Positions 17,026-26,469 of a stretch of 64,000 nt of DNA are shown here, in pieces (the first letter of the stretch is position 1; each line of letters opens with the position of its first letter). Made by a program: the position numbers and the translations under genes. The notes under the pieces were generated by a model. That model searched no databases and was not told the DNA's origin. It worked only from the letters and a program-made list of their open reading frames with translations. The stretch is from an uncultured Pseudomonadota bacterium (lineage in GTDB: Bacteria; Pseudomonadota; Gammaproteobacteria; Burkholderiales; Burkholderiaceae_C), in NCBI GenBank assembly GCA_945952465.1, contig CAMFIB010000001.1:1364001-1428000 (forward strand). Reading direction: 5' to 3'.

Positions 17026-18000
17026 TCACTGCCCGCGGTGGGGCATCTGGCCGTCCAAAACCTTTGGATTGTACCAAGCGAGCACCCCACCCCGCCGCTC
17101 GGCAAAGCCGTCCCCCACCTTGAGGTGGATGCGGTGGCCACGCGTGGCGCAGGCCGCGATCTGGGCCTGCAGCGCCTCGAGCTGCGCGCTGCTGGGCATC
17201 ACGCCGTGGCGCGCCTTCAGCCAGTGGCGCAGCAGGTTGGCTTGCCGGTCACCCGACAGTGCGCGCAGGGCCGCGATGGCGGGAGGATCGCCAACGGCAG
17301 CCAAATCGGCAAGGGCCAGTTCGTCGAGCAGCGACTGGGCCTGCGCCACATGGCCGGCCGAACGCGCGAACGTCTCTCGGAAGTGCGGAAACGCAGCCTG
17401 CAGCGCGGGCAACAATTGCAGGCGAATGCGGTTGCGGGTGTAGCCGGTGTCGGCGTTGGTCGGGTCTTCAACCCAGCTCTCACCTTGCGCCACCAGCCAG
17501 TCGCGGATGGCGGCACCGGGCAGCGCCAGCCAGGGCCGGGTGAAGCGGGTGCCGTGTCGCTCGAATCGCGCGGGCATCGACGCAAGGCCAGGCAAGCCAG
17601 CGCCGCGGCTCAACGCGAGCAGCAGTGTTTCAGCTTGGTCGTCGGCGTGCTGGGCGAGCAGCACTTCCGCCGCACCGCAGGCCTGGGCGAGTTCGGCCAG
17701 GGCGGCGTAGCGAGCGTTGCGGGCGGTGGCTTCGGGGCTGTCGCCGGGTGGGTGGCGGGCGTCGATGCGGGCAACGTGCAGCGGCACACCGAGCCGCGCA
17801 CAGAGCGCTTGTACATGGGTGACGAAACCGTCGGCCGCCGGTTGCAGCCCGTGGTGAATGTGCAGCCCGACGACGCGGCCGGGCCAGCGGGCCTGAGCGG
17901 CGATGAGCAAGGCGGTGGAATCTGCGCCGCCACTGCAGGCGACGGCCAAGGTGCCGTCAGATGCCTCGTGGCCAGCAAGGGCCTCGGCGGGTGTCGTCAC
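17026..18000 (-). CDS. tilS: tRNA(Ile)-lysidine synthase
   Basis: The 324-residue product has the PP-loop ACSGGADSTALLIAA (about residues 21-35), LHIHHGLQPAADGF and LLAQHADDQAETLLLALSRGAGLPGLASMP, all diagnostic of TilS, and a C-terminal part ending RGGVLAWYNP. The enzyme modifies C34 of tRNA-Ile(CAU) to lysidine so that it reads AUA; it is essential. The C-terminal domain is short compared with E. coli TilS (432 residues), which is common in beta-proteobacteria. It follows accA by 33 bases and precedes lysC, and all point the same way. Confidence 0.93.
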   Translation of the reverse strand: MTTPAEALAGHEASDGTLAVACSGGADSTALLIAAQARWPGRVVGLHIHHGLQPAADGFVTHVQALCARLGVPLHVARIDARHPPGDSPEATARNARYAALAELAQACGAAEVLLAQHADDQAETLLLALSRGAGLPGLASMPARFERHGTRFTRPWLALPGAAIRDWLVAQGESWVEDPTNADTGYTRNRIRLQLLPALQAAFPHFRETFARSAGHVAQAQSLLDELALADLAAVGDPPAIAALRALSGDRQANLLRHWLKARHGVMPSSAQLEALQAQIAACATRGHRIHLKVGDGFAERRGGVLAWYNPKVLDGQMPHRGQ

Positions 18001-18033
18001 GGCAGCCCGCCGGTGCGCTGGCGGCTCAGCGCG

Positions 18034-19011
18034 TCAGCGCGCCTCTGCCTTGGTGTCGGTGAAACGGCCGTAGCTCTGCAGGCGCTCGTAGCGGCGCTCC
18101 AGCAGTTCCTTGGGCTTGAGATCGCTGACCTGGCGATAAGCGTCGGCCAGCGCCCGCTTCAGGAAGGCGGCCATCTGCTTGTGGTCGCGGTGCGCGCCGC
18201 CGACCGGCTCGTTGACGATCTTGTCGACGAGGCCCAGCGCCTTGAGCCGGTGCGCGGTGATGCCCAGCGCGTCAGCGGCGTCTTGCGCCTTGTCGGACGT
18301 TTTCCAGAGAATGGACGCGCAGCCTTCGGGGCTGATGACCGAGTAGATCGAGTACTGCAGCATGACGACCTGGTCGCCAACCGAAATGGCCAGCGCGCCG
18401 CCGGAGCCGCCTTCACCGATGATGGTGACGATGACCGGCACCTCGAGCTGCGCCATCTCGTAGATGTTGCGGCCGATCGCCTCGGACTGGCCGCGCTCCT
18501 CGGCGTCGATGCCGGGGTAGGCGCCGGGCGTGTCGACGAAGGTGAACACTGGCAGCTTGAACTTCTCGGCGGTCTTCATTAGGCGCAGCGCCTTGCGGTA
18601 GCCCTCGGGCTTGCTCATGCCGAAGTTGCGCGCGGCACGCTCCTTGGTGTCGCGGCCCTTCTGGTGGCCGATGACCATGCACGGCGTGCCGTTGAAGCGG
18701 GCCAAACCACCGACGATGCTGAGGTCGTCGGAGAAATGGCGGTCGCCATGCAGCTCGACGAAATCGGTGAAGATTTCGTTCACGTAGTCGAGTGTGTACG
18801 GCCGCTCGGCGTGGCGAGCGATCTTGGTGATCTGCCACGGCGAGAGTTCGGCGTAGATGCTCTTGGTGAGCTGCAGGCTTTTCTTGCTCAGCTGGTCGAT
18901 CTCTTCCGAGATGTCGACCGCCGATTCGGTCTGCACGTAGCGCAGTTCCTCGATCTTGCTTTCGAGCTCTGCGATGGGTTGCTCGAAGTCGAGAAAGCTT
19001 CTTTTGGCCAA
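18034..19011 (-). CDS. accA: Acetyl-CoA carboxylase, carboxyltransferase subunit alpha
   Basis: The 325-residue product starts [19 protein letters not shown] and contains [16 protein letters not shown] and [21 protein letters not shown], the carboxyltransferase alpha motifs including the oxyanion Gly-Gly region, and [30 protein letters not shown]. With AccD it transfers carboxyl from biotin to acetyl-CoA in fatty acid synthesis. Length is within a few residues of the family norm. It ends 33 bases before tilS and begins 15 bases after the glycosylase gene, suggesting one transcript. Confidence 0.97.
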   Translation of the reverse strand: MAKRSFLDFEQPIAELESKIEELRYVQTESAVDISEEIDQLSKKSLQLTKSIYAELSPWQITKIARHAERPYTLDYVNEIFTDFVELHGDRHFSDDLSIVGGLARFNGTPCMVIGHQKGRDTKERAARNFGMSKPEGYRKALRLMKTAEKFKLPVFTFVDTPGAYPGIDAEERGQSEAIGRNIYEMAQLEVPVIVTIIGEGGSGGALAISVGDQVVMLQYSIYSVISPEGCASILWKTSDKAQDAADALGITAHRLKALGLVDKIVNEPVGGAHRDHKQMAAFLKRALADAYRQVSDLKPKELLERRYERLQSYGRFTDTKAEAR

Positions 19012-19026
19012 GTCGTACTCCAGTTC

Positions 19027-19719
19027 TCAATAGGCAACCGGAACCGGGTCCAGTGAACGCCAAATATACCAAGTCGCCACGCTGCAATACGGGCTCCAGG
19101 CGGCCGCCACCTCGCGCGCGTCGCTGCGGCTGACCGGGTCGCCCGAGAAGTAGTTGCTGCTGATGCCGCTGAGCAGGCCGACGTCGTCGAGCGGCAGCAC
19201 ATTGGGCCGCAGCAGGTGGAACATCAGGAACATCTCGGCCGTCCAGCGGCCGATGCCGCGGATGGCCACCAGGTCGGCAATGATGGCTTCGTCGTCCATC
19301 GCGGACCAGGCGGCGACGTCGATCGCGCCGGAATCGAAATGCAGCGCCAGGTCGACCAGGTACTCGACCTTGCGCGACGACAGCCCGGCGGCCCGCATGT
19401 CGTCCACCTTCAGGCGCAGCACCTTGCCGGCGTTCAGGCCGGGCAACCCGCCGGCCGGCTTGCGCGGCTTGTCGGCCAGCAGCACGAAACGGTCCCACAC
19501 GCTCTGCGCGGCCTTCACCGAAATCTGCTGCCCGACGATGCTGCGCGCCAGCGTGGTGAAGGCGTCGCCGCGCGATTCCAGCCGCGCGTCGCCGAACTGC
19601 GGAATCAGCCGTTTCATGACGCGGTCCTTGCGCGCCAGATGCCTGCAGGCGTCGGCCCAGTAGTCGGGCGTGACGACCACCGGGGTGCTGGCTGTCGCTA
19701 TCTTATTGGTAGCAACCAT
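19027..19719 (-). CDS. DNA-3-methyladenine glycosylase II-like (HhH-GPD superfamily)
   Basis: The 230-residue protein has a helix-hairpin-helix plus GPD-type signature: FTTLARSIVGQQISVKAAQSVWDRF, then LVAIRGIGRWTAEMFLMFHLLRPNVLPLDDVGLL, with the catalytic Asp in PLDD. This is the AlkA/MAG-type fold without the N-terminal TBP-like domain of E. coli AlkA and without an iron–sulfur cluster motif. It removes alkylated bases in base excision repair. The ATG at 19719 lies in a short A+T-rich imperfect palindrome (GCTACCAATAAGATAGC), so the first 10 codons may be a recent addition and a later start is possible. Confidence 0.88.
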   Translation of the reverse strand: MVATNKIATASTPVVVTPDYWADACRHLARKDRVMKRLIPQFGDARLESRGDAFTTLARSIVGQQISVKAAQSVWDRFVLLADKPRKPAGGLPGLNAGKVLRLKVDDMRAAGLSSRKVEYLVDLALHFDSGAIDVAAWSAMDDEAIIADLVAIRGIGRWTAEMFLMFHLLRPNVLPLDDVGLLSGISSNYFSGDPVSRSDAREVAAAWSPYCSVATWYIWRSLDPVPVAY

Positions 19720-19776
19720 TTCAATGCTGACGCTGACTACAGGCCAATTTGATCCTCAATTTTGGCAAACGGGCCG

Positions 19777-21171
19777 TCAGGCGGCCGCTTCCCAGGTGGT
19801 GCCGCCGGCACCGTCTTTCAGCACGATACCCCGTTCCAGCAGCTCGCGCCGGATGCGGTCGGCCTCGGCAAAATCGCGTGCGGCTTTGGCGGCGGTGCGC
19901 TGCGCGATGGCGGCCTCGATGGCCGCCACGTCCACCGTGGTGCCCGCACGCAGGAAAGCCTGCGGTTCGCCCTGCAGCAGGCCCAGGCAACCGCCGAGCG
20001 CCTTCAGCAGACCAGCGGTCTCGGCCGACTGCGAGCGGTTGGCCTCGCTCGCCAATTCGAACAGCACGGCCACCGCCTCGGGCGTACCGAAGTCTTCGTC
20101 CATCGCGGCCTTGAAGCGCGCGGCTTGCGGCTGCGACCAATCGATGGCCGCGACGCTGGCCGGCTTCACGGCGTCGAGCGCGGTGTAGAGGCGCTTGAGC
20201 GCATTGCGGGCGTCGTCCAGATGGGCGTCGCTGTAATTCAATGCGCTGCGGTAATGGGTGCGCACGATGAAGAAGCGCACCGTTTCAGCGTCGTACTTGG
20301 CCAGCACGTCGCGGATCATGAAGAAGTTGCCGAGCGACTTCGACATTTTCACGTTGTCGATCTGCACGAATCCGTTGTGCATCCAGAAGCGCGCCAAGGG
20401 CTGGCCGGACGCGCCTTCACTCTGGGCGATTTCGTTCTCGTGGTGCGGAAACTCGAGGTCGACACCACCGCCGTGGATGTCGAAGCTCTCGCCCAGCATG
20501 GCGCAGCTCATGGCCGAGCACTCGATGTGCCAGCCGGGCCGGCCGCTGCCGTAGTCGCGCTCGCCGCTGAGGCCGCTCCATTTGGCGTCGTCGGGTTCGG
20601 TGGGCTTGGCCGCTTTCCACAGCACGAAGTCGAGCGGGTCGTCTTTGCCGGCCTCCACCGCCACCCGCTCGCCGGCGCGCAGTTCGTCGAGCGACTTGCC
20701 GCTGAGCTTGCCGTAGCCGCCGAACTTGCGCACCGCGTAGTTCACGTCGCCGTTGGCCGCACGGTAGGCCAGGCCCTTGTCTTCCAGGCGCGACACCAGC
20801 GACAGCATGCCGGGCACATGGTCGGTGGCGCGGGGTTCATGCGTGGGCCGGGTGATGCCCAGCGCGTCGGCGTCTTCGTGCAGCGCGTCGATCATGCGGT
20901 CGGTCAGCGCGCGGATGGTTTCGCCATTTTTCACCGCACGCTGGATGATCTTGTCGTCGATGTCGGTGACGTTGCGCACGTAGGTCACGCGGTAGCCGCT
21001 GGCGCGCAGCCAGCGCAGCACCACGTCGAACGCCATCATCGAGCGTGCATGGCCGAGGTGGCAGTAGTCGTACACCGTCATGCCGCACACGTACATGCGC
21101 ACATGGCCGGGTTCGATCGGCGAAAAGGCTTCAAGGCCACGCGTGAGCGTGTTGTGGATGCGCAGGCTCAT
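19777..21171 (-). CDS. cysS: Cysteinyl-tRNA synthetase
   Basis: The 464-residue product begins [16 protein letters not shown] and has [29 protein letters not shown] with the HLGH (HIGH) site and the first zinc Cys, [14 protein letters not shown] with further zinc ligands, [13 protein letters not shown], and [10 protein letters not shown]. All are diagnostic of CysRS. It charges tRNA-Cys in the cytoplasm. Length matches the family. The gene is divergently oriented to the TPR-protein gene; the 180-base gap between them shows no obvious strong promoter to my eye. Confidence 0.96.
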   Translation of the reverse strand: MSLRIHNTLTRGLEAFSPIEPGHVRMYVCGMTVYDYCHLGHARSMMAFDVVLRWLRASGYRVTYVRNVTDIDDKIIQRAVKNGETIRALTDRMIDALHEDADALGITRPTHEPRATDHVPGMLSLVSRLEDKGLAYRAANGDVNYAVRKFGGYGKLSGKSLDELRAGERVAVEAGKDDPLDFVLWKAAKPTEPDDAKWSGLSGERDYGSGRPGWHIECSAMSCAMLGESFDIHGGGVDLEFPHHENEIAQSEGASGQPLARFWMHNGFVQIDNVKMSKSLGNFFMIRDVLAKYDAETVRFFIVRTHYRSALNYSDAHLDDARNALKRLYTALDAVKPASVAAIDWSQPQAARFKAAMDEDFGTPEAVAVLFELASEANRSQSAETAGLLKALGGCLGLLQGEPQAFLRAGTTVDVAAIEAAIAQRTAAKAARDFAEADRIRRELLERGIVLKDGAGGTTWEAAA

Positions 21172-21351
21172 CGGACGAAAAAAGGGGGCGCGGAGGCGGT
21201 GTCGCGAAGGGCGCGGAACGACCCGGCGCCACTCGGCAGAATTCAGGGTTTTCGGCAGAAGAAGGTGCCGCAGGAGGCGGGGCCCCTCGGCTACAATCCG
21301 CCGCAGTATAGCCCTCTGTCAGGGCTGGCCCGCGCATTTCCAAGAGGCTTT

Positions 21352-22344
21352 ATGCACCACGCCCGTCCCTTTTTCTCCCGCCCTTTCCAGCTCGCCGCCC
21401 TCGCCGCCGCCCTCGCCTTTTCCGCTCTGCCGGCCCATGCCGACGAGTACGGTGACGTCAACGCGCTGCTCAAGGCCGGCAAGCTGCAGGAAGCCACGGC
21501 CAAGGCGGACCAATACCTGGCCGGCAAGCCGCGCGACCCGCAGATGCGCTTCCTCAAGGGCGTGATCCAGAGCGAGGCCGGCCGCACCAGCGAAGCCATC
21601 GGCACCTTCACCAAGCTCACCGAAGACTTCCCCGAGCTGCCCGAGCCCTACAACAACCTCGCCGTGCTGTACGCCGGCCAGAGCCAGTTCGACAAGGCCC
21701 GCGCCGCACTCGAAATGGCGATCCGCACCAACCCCAGCTACGCCACCGCGCACGAGAACCTGGGCGATGTGTACGCCAAGCTGGCCAGCCAGGCCTACAG
21801 CAAGGCGCTGCAGCTCGACGGCAGCAACACCGCCGTGCAGCCCAAGCTCAACCTGATCCGCGACCTGTTCACGCCCAAGGGCAAGCCCGGCACCAAGACC
21901 GCCGCCGCAACGCCGGCGCCCGCCACGGCCACCCCGGTGCCGGCGCAGGGCGCCACCGCCGCGCCGCTGCCGGCCGGCAGCGACAACAGCGCCGCCGCCA
22001 GTGACGGCAACGGCGAGGTCGAGGCGGCCGTGCGCGCCTGGGCCGCCGCCTGGTCTGCAAAAGACATGAACGGCTACCTGACCGCCTACGGCAAGGACTT
22101 CGCGCCCCCGGGCGGCCAGTCCCGCAAGGCCTGGGAAGAAGAACGCCGCAGCCGCATCGTGGGCAAATCGACCATCAGCGTGAAGATCGACAAGCTCCAG
22201 GTCAGCGTGCAGGGCAACACCGCCACCGCCCGTTTCAACCAGGACTACAAGGCCGACGCCCTCGCCGTGTCCGGCCGCAAGACGCTGACACTGAACAAGG
22301 TGGGCGACCGCTGGGTCATCGTCAAGGAAGTCACGGGCGGCTGA
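21352..22344 (+). CDS. Periplasmic TPR protein with C-terminal NTF2-like (SnoaL/DUF4440-type) domain
   Basis: From ATG 21352 (CAAGAGG just upstream) the 330-residue product has a signal peptide (FFSRPFQLAALAAALAFSALPAHA), then about four tetratricopeptide units (for example KLQEATAKADQYLAGKPRDPQM, SEAIGTFTKLTEDFPELPEPYNNLAVLYAGQ, ARAALEMAIRTNPSYATAHE). A Pro/Ala/Thr-rich linker (about residues 180-220) leads to a C-terminal domain (VEAAVRAWAAAWSAKDMNGYLTAYGKDF…LNKVGDRWVIVKE) like the NTF2 superfamily. The neighbouring L,D-transpeptidase ends in a similar domain. The function is probably cell-wall-related scaffolding, from context only. Confidence 0.82.
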   Translation: MHHARPFFSRPFQLAALAAALAFSALPAHADEYGDVNALLKAGKLQEATAKADQYLAGKPRDPQMRFLKGVIQSEAGRTSEAIGTFTKLTEDFPELPEPYNNLAVLYAGQSQFDKARAALEMAIRTNPSYATAHENLGDVYAKLASQAYSKALQLDGSNTAVQPKLNLIRDLFTPKGKPGTKTAAATPAPATATPVPAQGATAAPLPAGSDNSAAASDGNGEVEAAVRAWAAAWSAKDMNGYLTAYGKDFAPPGGQSRKAWEEERRSRIVGKSTISVKIDKLQVSVQGNTATARFNQDYKADALAVSGRKTLTLNKVGDRWVIVKEVTGG

Positions 22345-22411
22345 ACGGCCGGCCTTCGCGTTCCCGCCGTTGCGCTGGCCGTTTCCGGTAGTACCGCTCC
22401 CGACTGACCCG

Positions 22412-23701
22412 ATGCCGGCCCTGATTCCGTTGGCCAGGTGGCTCGCCTTGCCGGCCGCCCCCCTGCTGGCGCTGGCCCTGCTGGGCGCCGGCACGGCCGA
22501 AGCCCGCAGCAAACCGCAACACCATGCCGAGCCGGCGGCTAAAACCGGCGCCGCGAAAGACAAGCAGCAGCAGCGCAACCCCGACGCGGACGGCGTGGCC
22601 GAGGCGCGGCTCATCGCCATCTACAAACTGATCGGCCAGGGCAAGCACCGGCAGGCGCTAGCCGACGCCGAAACGCTGGTCAAACGCTACCCCAATTTCC
22701 AGCTCGCGCAACTGGTCTACGGCGACCTGCTGTCGGCCCAGACCCGCGCCGTGCGCACCATGGGGGATGCGCCGGAAGCCATGGTGCGTGCTGCCGGGCC
22801 GGCGCTGGGCGAGCTGCGCGAAGAGTCTGCGCTGCGGCTCAAGGCGCTGCGAGAACGCCCGCCGGAAGGCACGGTCCCGTCGCAATTGCTGGCGCTCTCC
22901 CAGCGCAACAGACACGTCATTGCGGTCGATGCGTCTCGCGCGCGGCTCTACCTGTTCGAGAACACGCCGCAGCACGAGCTGAAGCTGGTGGCGGACTACT
23001 ACATTTCGGTCGGGAAGTCGGGCATCGAGAAGGCTGCCGAGGGTGACCTGCGCACGCCGCTGGGTGTGTACTTCATCACCAGCCAGCTCAACCGCCGCTC
23101 GCTGAAGGAGTTCTACGGGTCCGGCGCACTGCCGATCAACTACCCCAACCCCTACGACACGATTCGCGGCAAAACCGGCAGCGGCATCTGGCTGCATGGC
23201 ACGCCGCCCAACCAGTTCTCGCGCGCGCCCAAGGCCACCGACGGCTGCGTGGTGCTGGCCAACCCCGACCTGGAGCATTTGATCCGCACGGTCGAGGTGC
23301 AGTCCACGCCGGTGGTCATCGCGCCGTCGCTGCAATGGGTCAACCCCGCCACGCTGAAGGCCTCGCGCACCGCCTTCGAGCAAACGCTCTCGGCCTGGCA
23401 GCAGGCCCGCATCAGCGGCAACCTCTCGAAAGTGGTGGCCTTCTACACCGCCGACTTCACCAGCAACGGCAAGAGCTTCGACCAATGGCTGCCGACGCTG
23501 GAGCGCGACGTGATGGCCATCGGCGGGAAACCGCTGCAGACCAAGGACCTGTCGGTGCTGCATTGGAAGGACATCGCCGAGACCATGGTGGTGACCTTCG
23601 CCGAACTGCCGGCCAACGCCCGCACCGGCCCCACGCGCCGCCAGTACTGGATCAAGGTCAATGGCCAATGGAAAATATTCTTTGAAGGAGTGATCAGCTG
23701 A
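22412..23701 (+). CDS. L,D-transpeptidase (ErfK/YbiS/YkuD family) with C-terminal NTF2-like domain
   Basis: From ATG 22412 the product has a signal peptide ([21 protein letters not shown]) and, after a helical linker, a YkuD domain: [16 protein letters not shown]…[40 protein letters not shown] and the catalytic [10 protein letters not shown] with Cys. The C-terminal 110 residues ([28 protein letters not shown]…[15 protein letters not shown]) resemble an NTF2 fold. It crosslinks or remodels peptidoglycan in the periplasm. An in-frame ATG at 22370 would place 14 residues before the signal. It overlaps the cyclophilin gene (TGATG at 23699). Confidence 0.88.
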   Translation: MPALIPLARWLALPAAPLLALALLGAGTAEARSKPQHHAEPAAKTGAAKDKQQQRNPDADGVAEARLIAIYKLIGQGKHRQALADAETLVKRYPNFQLAQLVYGDLLSAQTRAVRTMGDAPEAMVRAAGPALGELREESALRLKALRERPPEGTVPSQLLALSQRNRHVIAVDASRARLYLFENTPQHELKLVADYYISVGKSGIEKAAEGDLRTPLGVYFITSQLNRRSLKEFYGSGALPINYPNPYDTIRGKTGSGIWLHGTPPNQFSRAPKATDGCVVLANPDLEHLIRTVEVQSTPVVIAPSLQWVNPATLKASRTAFEQTLSAWQQARISGNLSKVVAFYTADFTSNGKSFDQWLPTLERDVMAIGGKPLQTKDLSVLHWKDIAETMVVTFAELPANARTGPTRRQYWIKVNGQWKIFFEGVIS

Positions 23702-24300
23702 TGTTCCGCCCCCTCTCCGCCACCCGCCGCGTGTGGGTCGCTCTGCTCGCCACCACGCTGCTGGCCGGCTACTCGCTGGCCCAGGGCAGCCACCCGCGCG
23801 TGAAGCTGGCCACCACGGCCGGCGACATCATCATCGAGCTGTACCCCGACAAGGCGCCGAAAACGGTCGAGAACTTCCTGCAGTACGTGCGCGACAAGCA
23901 CTACGACGGCCTGATCTTCCACCGTGTCATCGACAACTTCATGATCCAGGGTGGCGGCTTCGACACGCACTTCCGCCAGAAGATGACACGTTCGCCCATC
24001 GCGCTCGAAGCCTCGGAATCGCTGGCCAGAGGCGGCCCGGGCAACACCATCGCCACGGTGGCGATGGCGCGCACCAACGACCCCGATTCCGCCACGTCGC
24101 AGTTCTTCATCAACATTCGCGACAACGACAACCTCGACCCCAACCCCCGCTCGCCCGGATACACCGTGTTCGGCAAGGTGGTCGGTGGCTTCGAGACCGT
24201 CGGCAAGATCAAGAGCACGCCGACCGGCCCCGGCGGCCCGTTCCCGCGCGACGTGCCGCAAACGCCCGTCGTGATCAATTCGGCCACCATCGTCAAATAA
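23701..24300 (+). CDS. Periplasmic peptidyl-prolyl cis-trans isomerase (cyclophilin)
   Basis: The 199-residue protein has a signal peptide ([21 protein letters not shown]) and a complete cyclophilin domain: [43 protein letters not shown] (catalytic Arg), [25 protein letters not shown]. It catalyses proline isomerisation of exported proteins. It begins in the stop codon of the L,D-transpeptidase gene, so these two are probably co-translated. A second, cytoplasmic cyclophilin follows 11 bases later. Confidence 0.92.
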   Translation: MFRPLSATRRVWVALLATTLLAGYSLAQGSHPRVKLATTAGDIIIELYPDKAPKTVENFLQYVRDKHYDGLIFHRVIDNFMIQGGGFDTHFRQKMTRSPIALEASESLARGGPGNTIATVAMARTNDPDSATSQFFINIRDNDNLDPNPRSPGYTVFGKVVGGFETVGKIKSTPTGPGGPFPRDVPQTPVVINSATIVK

Positions 24301-24311
24301 GCAGTCCCACC

Positions 24312-24818
24312 ATGTCCCATCCGCAAGTCGAACTCCATATTGCCGGCCGCGGCGTGATCACCGTTGAACTCGACGCCGAGCACGCGCCCGCCTCCACCGC
24401 GAACTTCCTGAAGTACGTGAACGAGGGCCACTACAACAACACCGTGTTCCACCGCGTGATCCCTGGCTTCATGGTCCAGGGCGGCGGCTTCGAGCCCGGC
24501 ATGCGCCAGAAGGAAGTCGGCACGCCGATCGACAACGAGGCGAACAACGGCCTGAAGAACGACAAGTACACCCTGGCGATGGCCCGCACCAGCGACCCGC
24601 ACTCCGCCACCGCGCAGTTCTTCATCAATGCCACCGACAACGGCTTCCTGAACCACACCTCGCCCACCAGCCACGGCTGGGGTTACGCGGTGTTCGGCAA
24701 GGTCGTGAAGGGCACGGAGATCGTCGACCAGATCGAGGGCGTGGCCACCGGCCGCCGTGGCTACCACGACGATGTGCCGAAGGAAGACGTCGTGCTCGAG
24801 CGCGCCGTCGCCCTCTGA
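24312..24818 (+). CDS. ppiB: Cytoplasmic peptidyl-prolyl cis-trans isomerase B
   Basis: The 168-residue product has no signal peptide and shows the PpiB pattern: [86 protein letters not shown] and [20 protein letters not shown]. It is a cyclosporin-type isomerase assisting cytoplasmic folding. Length matches E. coli PpiB (164). The next gene begins 28 bases after its stop. Confidence 0.93.
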   Translation: MSHPQVELHIAGRGVITVELDAEHAPASTANFLKYVNEGHYNNTVFHRVIPGFMVQGGGFEPGMRQKEVGTPIDNEANNGLKNDKYTLAMARTSDPHSATAQFFINATDNGFLNHTSPTSHGWGYAVFGKVVKGTEIVDQIEGVATGRRGYHDDVPKEDVVLERAVAL

Positions 24819-24846
24819 CGCCAGCCGCTCCCTTCGGCTGCCTGCC

Positions 24847-25626
24847 GTGACCACAGCGCCGCCGCCGTTCGAGCTGCGCGCGCCGGCCGGCTGGCGCCAC
24901 ATCGACTTCATCTCCGACCTGCACCTGCAGGCCGGCGATGCGGCCACCTTCAAGGCCTGGCGCCGCTATCTCGCCGCCACGCCCGCCGATGCCGTCTTTC
25001 TGCTCGGCGACCTCTTCGAAGTCTGGACCGGCGACGACATCCTCGATGCCGGCGAAGCGGGCACCTTCGAGACCGCCTGCGCCGAGGTGCTGGCCGGCGC
25101 CGCCCGCAGCCGCGCCCTCTTCTTCATGCACGGCAACCGCGACTTCCTCGTGGGCGCCGGTTTCGCCCAGCGTTGCGGCCTGACGCTGCTGCCCGACCCC
25201 ACCGCCCTCATCTTCGCCGGCCGCCGCTGGCTGCTCAGCCACGGCGACGCGCTGTGCCTGGACGACACCGACTACCTCGCCTTTCGCGCGCAGGTGCGCA
25301 CGCCGGAATGGACCAACGCCTTTCTCGCCAAGCCGCTGGCAGAACGCCAGGCCATCGCCCGAGCGATACGGGGCCAGAGCGAAGCCCGCAAGCGAAGCGG
25401 CGAAGGGTATGCCGAGGCCGACGCCGCCGAGGCCGCCCGCTGGCTGCGCCGCGCCGACGCGCCGGTGCTGATCCACGGCCACACCCACCGCCCGGCCGAC
25501 CACGACCTGGGCGATGGCCTGACCCGTGTGGTGCTGAGCGACTGGGACCTGGCCGACACCCCGCCGCGCGCCCAGGTGCTGCGGCTCGACACCAGCGGCC
25601 AGCACCACCGGCTGCCAGTCGCATGA
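24847..25626 (+). CDS. lpxH: UDP-2,3-diacylglucosamine diphosphatase
   Basis: A calcineurin-like phosphoesterase: IDFISDLHLQ, LLGDLFEVWTGDD, FFMHGNRDFLVG, LLSHGDALCLDD and VLIHGHTHRP, the full metal-ligand set of LpxH. It cleaves UDP-diacylglucosamine to lipid X in lipid A biosynthesis. The start is GTG 24847 (VTTAPPPFELRAPAGWRHIDF); an upstream in-frame ATG at 24757 lies inside ppiB. The insertion-lobe segment (residues about 130-185) is present. It overlaps mtfA by ATGA (25623-25626). Confidence 0.9.
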   Translation: MTTAPPPFELRAPAGWRHIDFISDLHLQAGDAATFKAWRRYLAATPADAVFLLGDLFEVWTGDDILDAGEAGTFETACAEVLAGAARSRALFFMHGNRDFLVGAGFAQRCGLTLLPDPTALIFAGRRWLLSHGDALCLDDTDYLAFRAQVRTPEWTNAFLAKPLAERQAIARAIRGQSEARKRSGEGYAEADAAEAARWLRRADAPVLIHGHTHRPADHDLGDGLTRVVLSDWDLADTPPRAQVLRLDTSGQHHRLPVA

Positions 25627-26465
25627 ATGTCTGGGGCCGCCTTCGCCAATGGACGCGCCTCGGGGCGCCGGCCATTCCCGCGCTTCGCGCGCTGACCCGG
25701 CCCGAGCTGTCGGACGCGCTGTGGCAGCACACCTTGGACCGTTACCCGTTTCTCACCCACCGGCCCGCCGACGCGGTGGCACGGCTGCGCGCGCTGACGG
25801 AACGCTTTTTGTCGCAGAAGGAATTCTTTGGCGCCAACGAGCTGGTCATCACCGACGAGATCGCGGTTGCCATCGCCGCGCAGGCCTGCCTGCCGGTGCT
25901 GGACCTGCGCCACAACTGGAAGCAGCTCGCCTGGTACGACGATTTCGTCGGCATCGTGGTGCACCCCGGTGAGGTGGTGGCCAAACGCGAGGTGACCGAC
26001 GAAGCCGGTGTGGTGCACCACTACGACGAGGTCATCACCGGCGAGGCCATGCACCGCGGCCCGGTCACGCTGAGCTGGCAGGACGTGGCGATGGCCGGCC
26101 GCTCCGCCGAGCAAGGCTACAACGTCGTCATCCACGAGTTCGTCCACAAGCTCGACATGCGCGGCGGCGCGCCCGACGGCTGCCCCCCGCTGCCGCACGG
26201 CTTCATGGGCCACCCGGCCAGCGCCATCGCCCGCACCGCCTGGCTGGGCACCTGGATGACCGCCTACGAGGGCTTCCGCGAGCAGGTGATCATGGCCGAG
26301 CGTTTCGGCGGCGAAAAACCCTGGCTCAACGACTACGCCGCGCAATCCATCATCGAATTCTTCGCGGTGGCCTGCGAAGGCTACTTCGTGAATCGGCCGC
26401 GCTTCGCGGCCGATTTCCCCACGCTGGTGCCGCTGCTCGACGCCTTCTTCACGCCGCAGCTCTAG
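25623..26465 (+). CDS. mtfA: MtfA-like zinc-dependent peptidase (M90 family)
   Basis: The 280-residue product contains YNVVIHEFVHKLDMRGG (HExxH zinc motif) and ETV-like conserved context: AAQACLPVLDLRHNWKQLAWYDDFVGIVVHPG and NDYAAQSIIEFFAVACEGYF, with a downstream Glu ligand. E. coli MtfA (265 residues) binds the repressor Mlc and modulates glucose uptake, and is a peptidase. In beta-proteobacteria the Mlc link is uncertain, so only the peptidase fold is inferred. It is the end of the rightward operon and is convergent with the DUF349 gene, 5 bases apart at their stops. Confidence 0.88.
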   Translation: MNVWGRLRQWTRLGAPAIPALRALTRPELSDALWQHTLDRYPFLTHRPADAVARLRALTERFLSQKEFFGANELVITDEIAVAIAAQACLPVLDLRHNWKQLAWYDDFVGIVVHPGEVVAKREVTDEAGVVHHYDEVITGEAMHRGPVTLSWQDVAMAGRSAEQGYNVVIHEFVHKLDMRGGAPDGCPPLPHGFMGHPASAIARTAWLGTWMTAYEGFREQVIMAERFGGEKPWLNDYAAQSIIEFFAVACEGYFVNRPRFAADFPTLVPLLDAFFTPQL

Positions 26466-26469
26466 CCGC

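Noticed and set aside
15666-17123. 485-codon plus-strand frame opposite lysC, and similar frames opposite tilS, cysS and DUF349
   Set aside because: All lie over conserved genes on the other strand, with biased composition and no recognisable motif.
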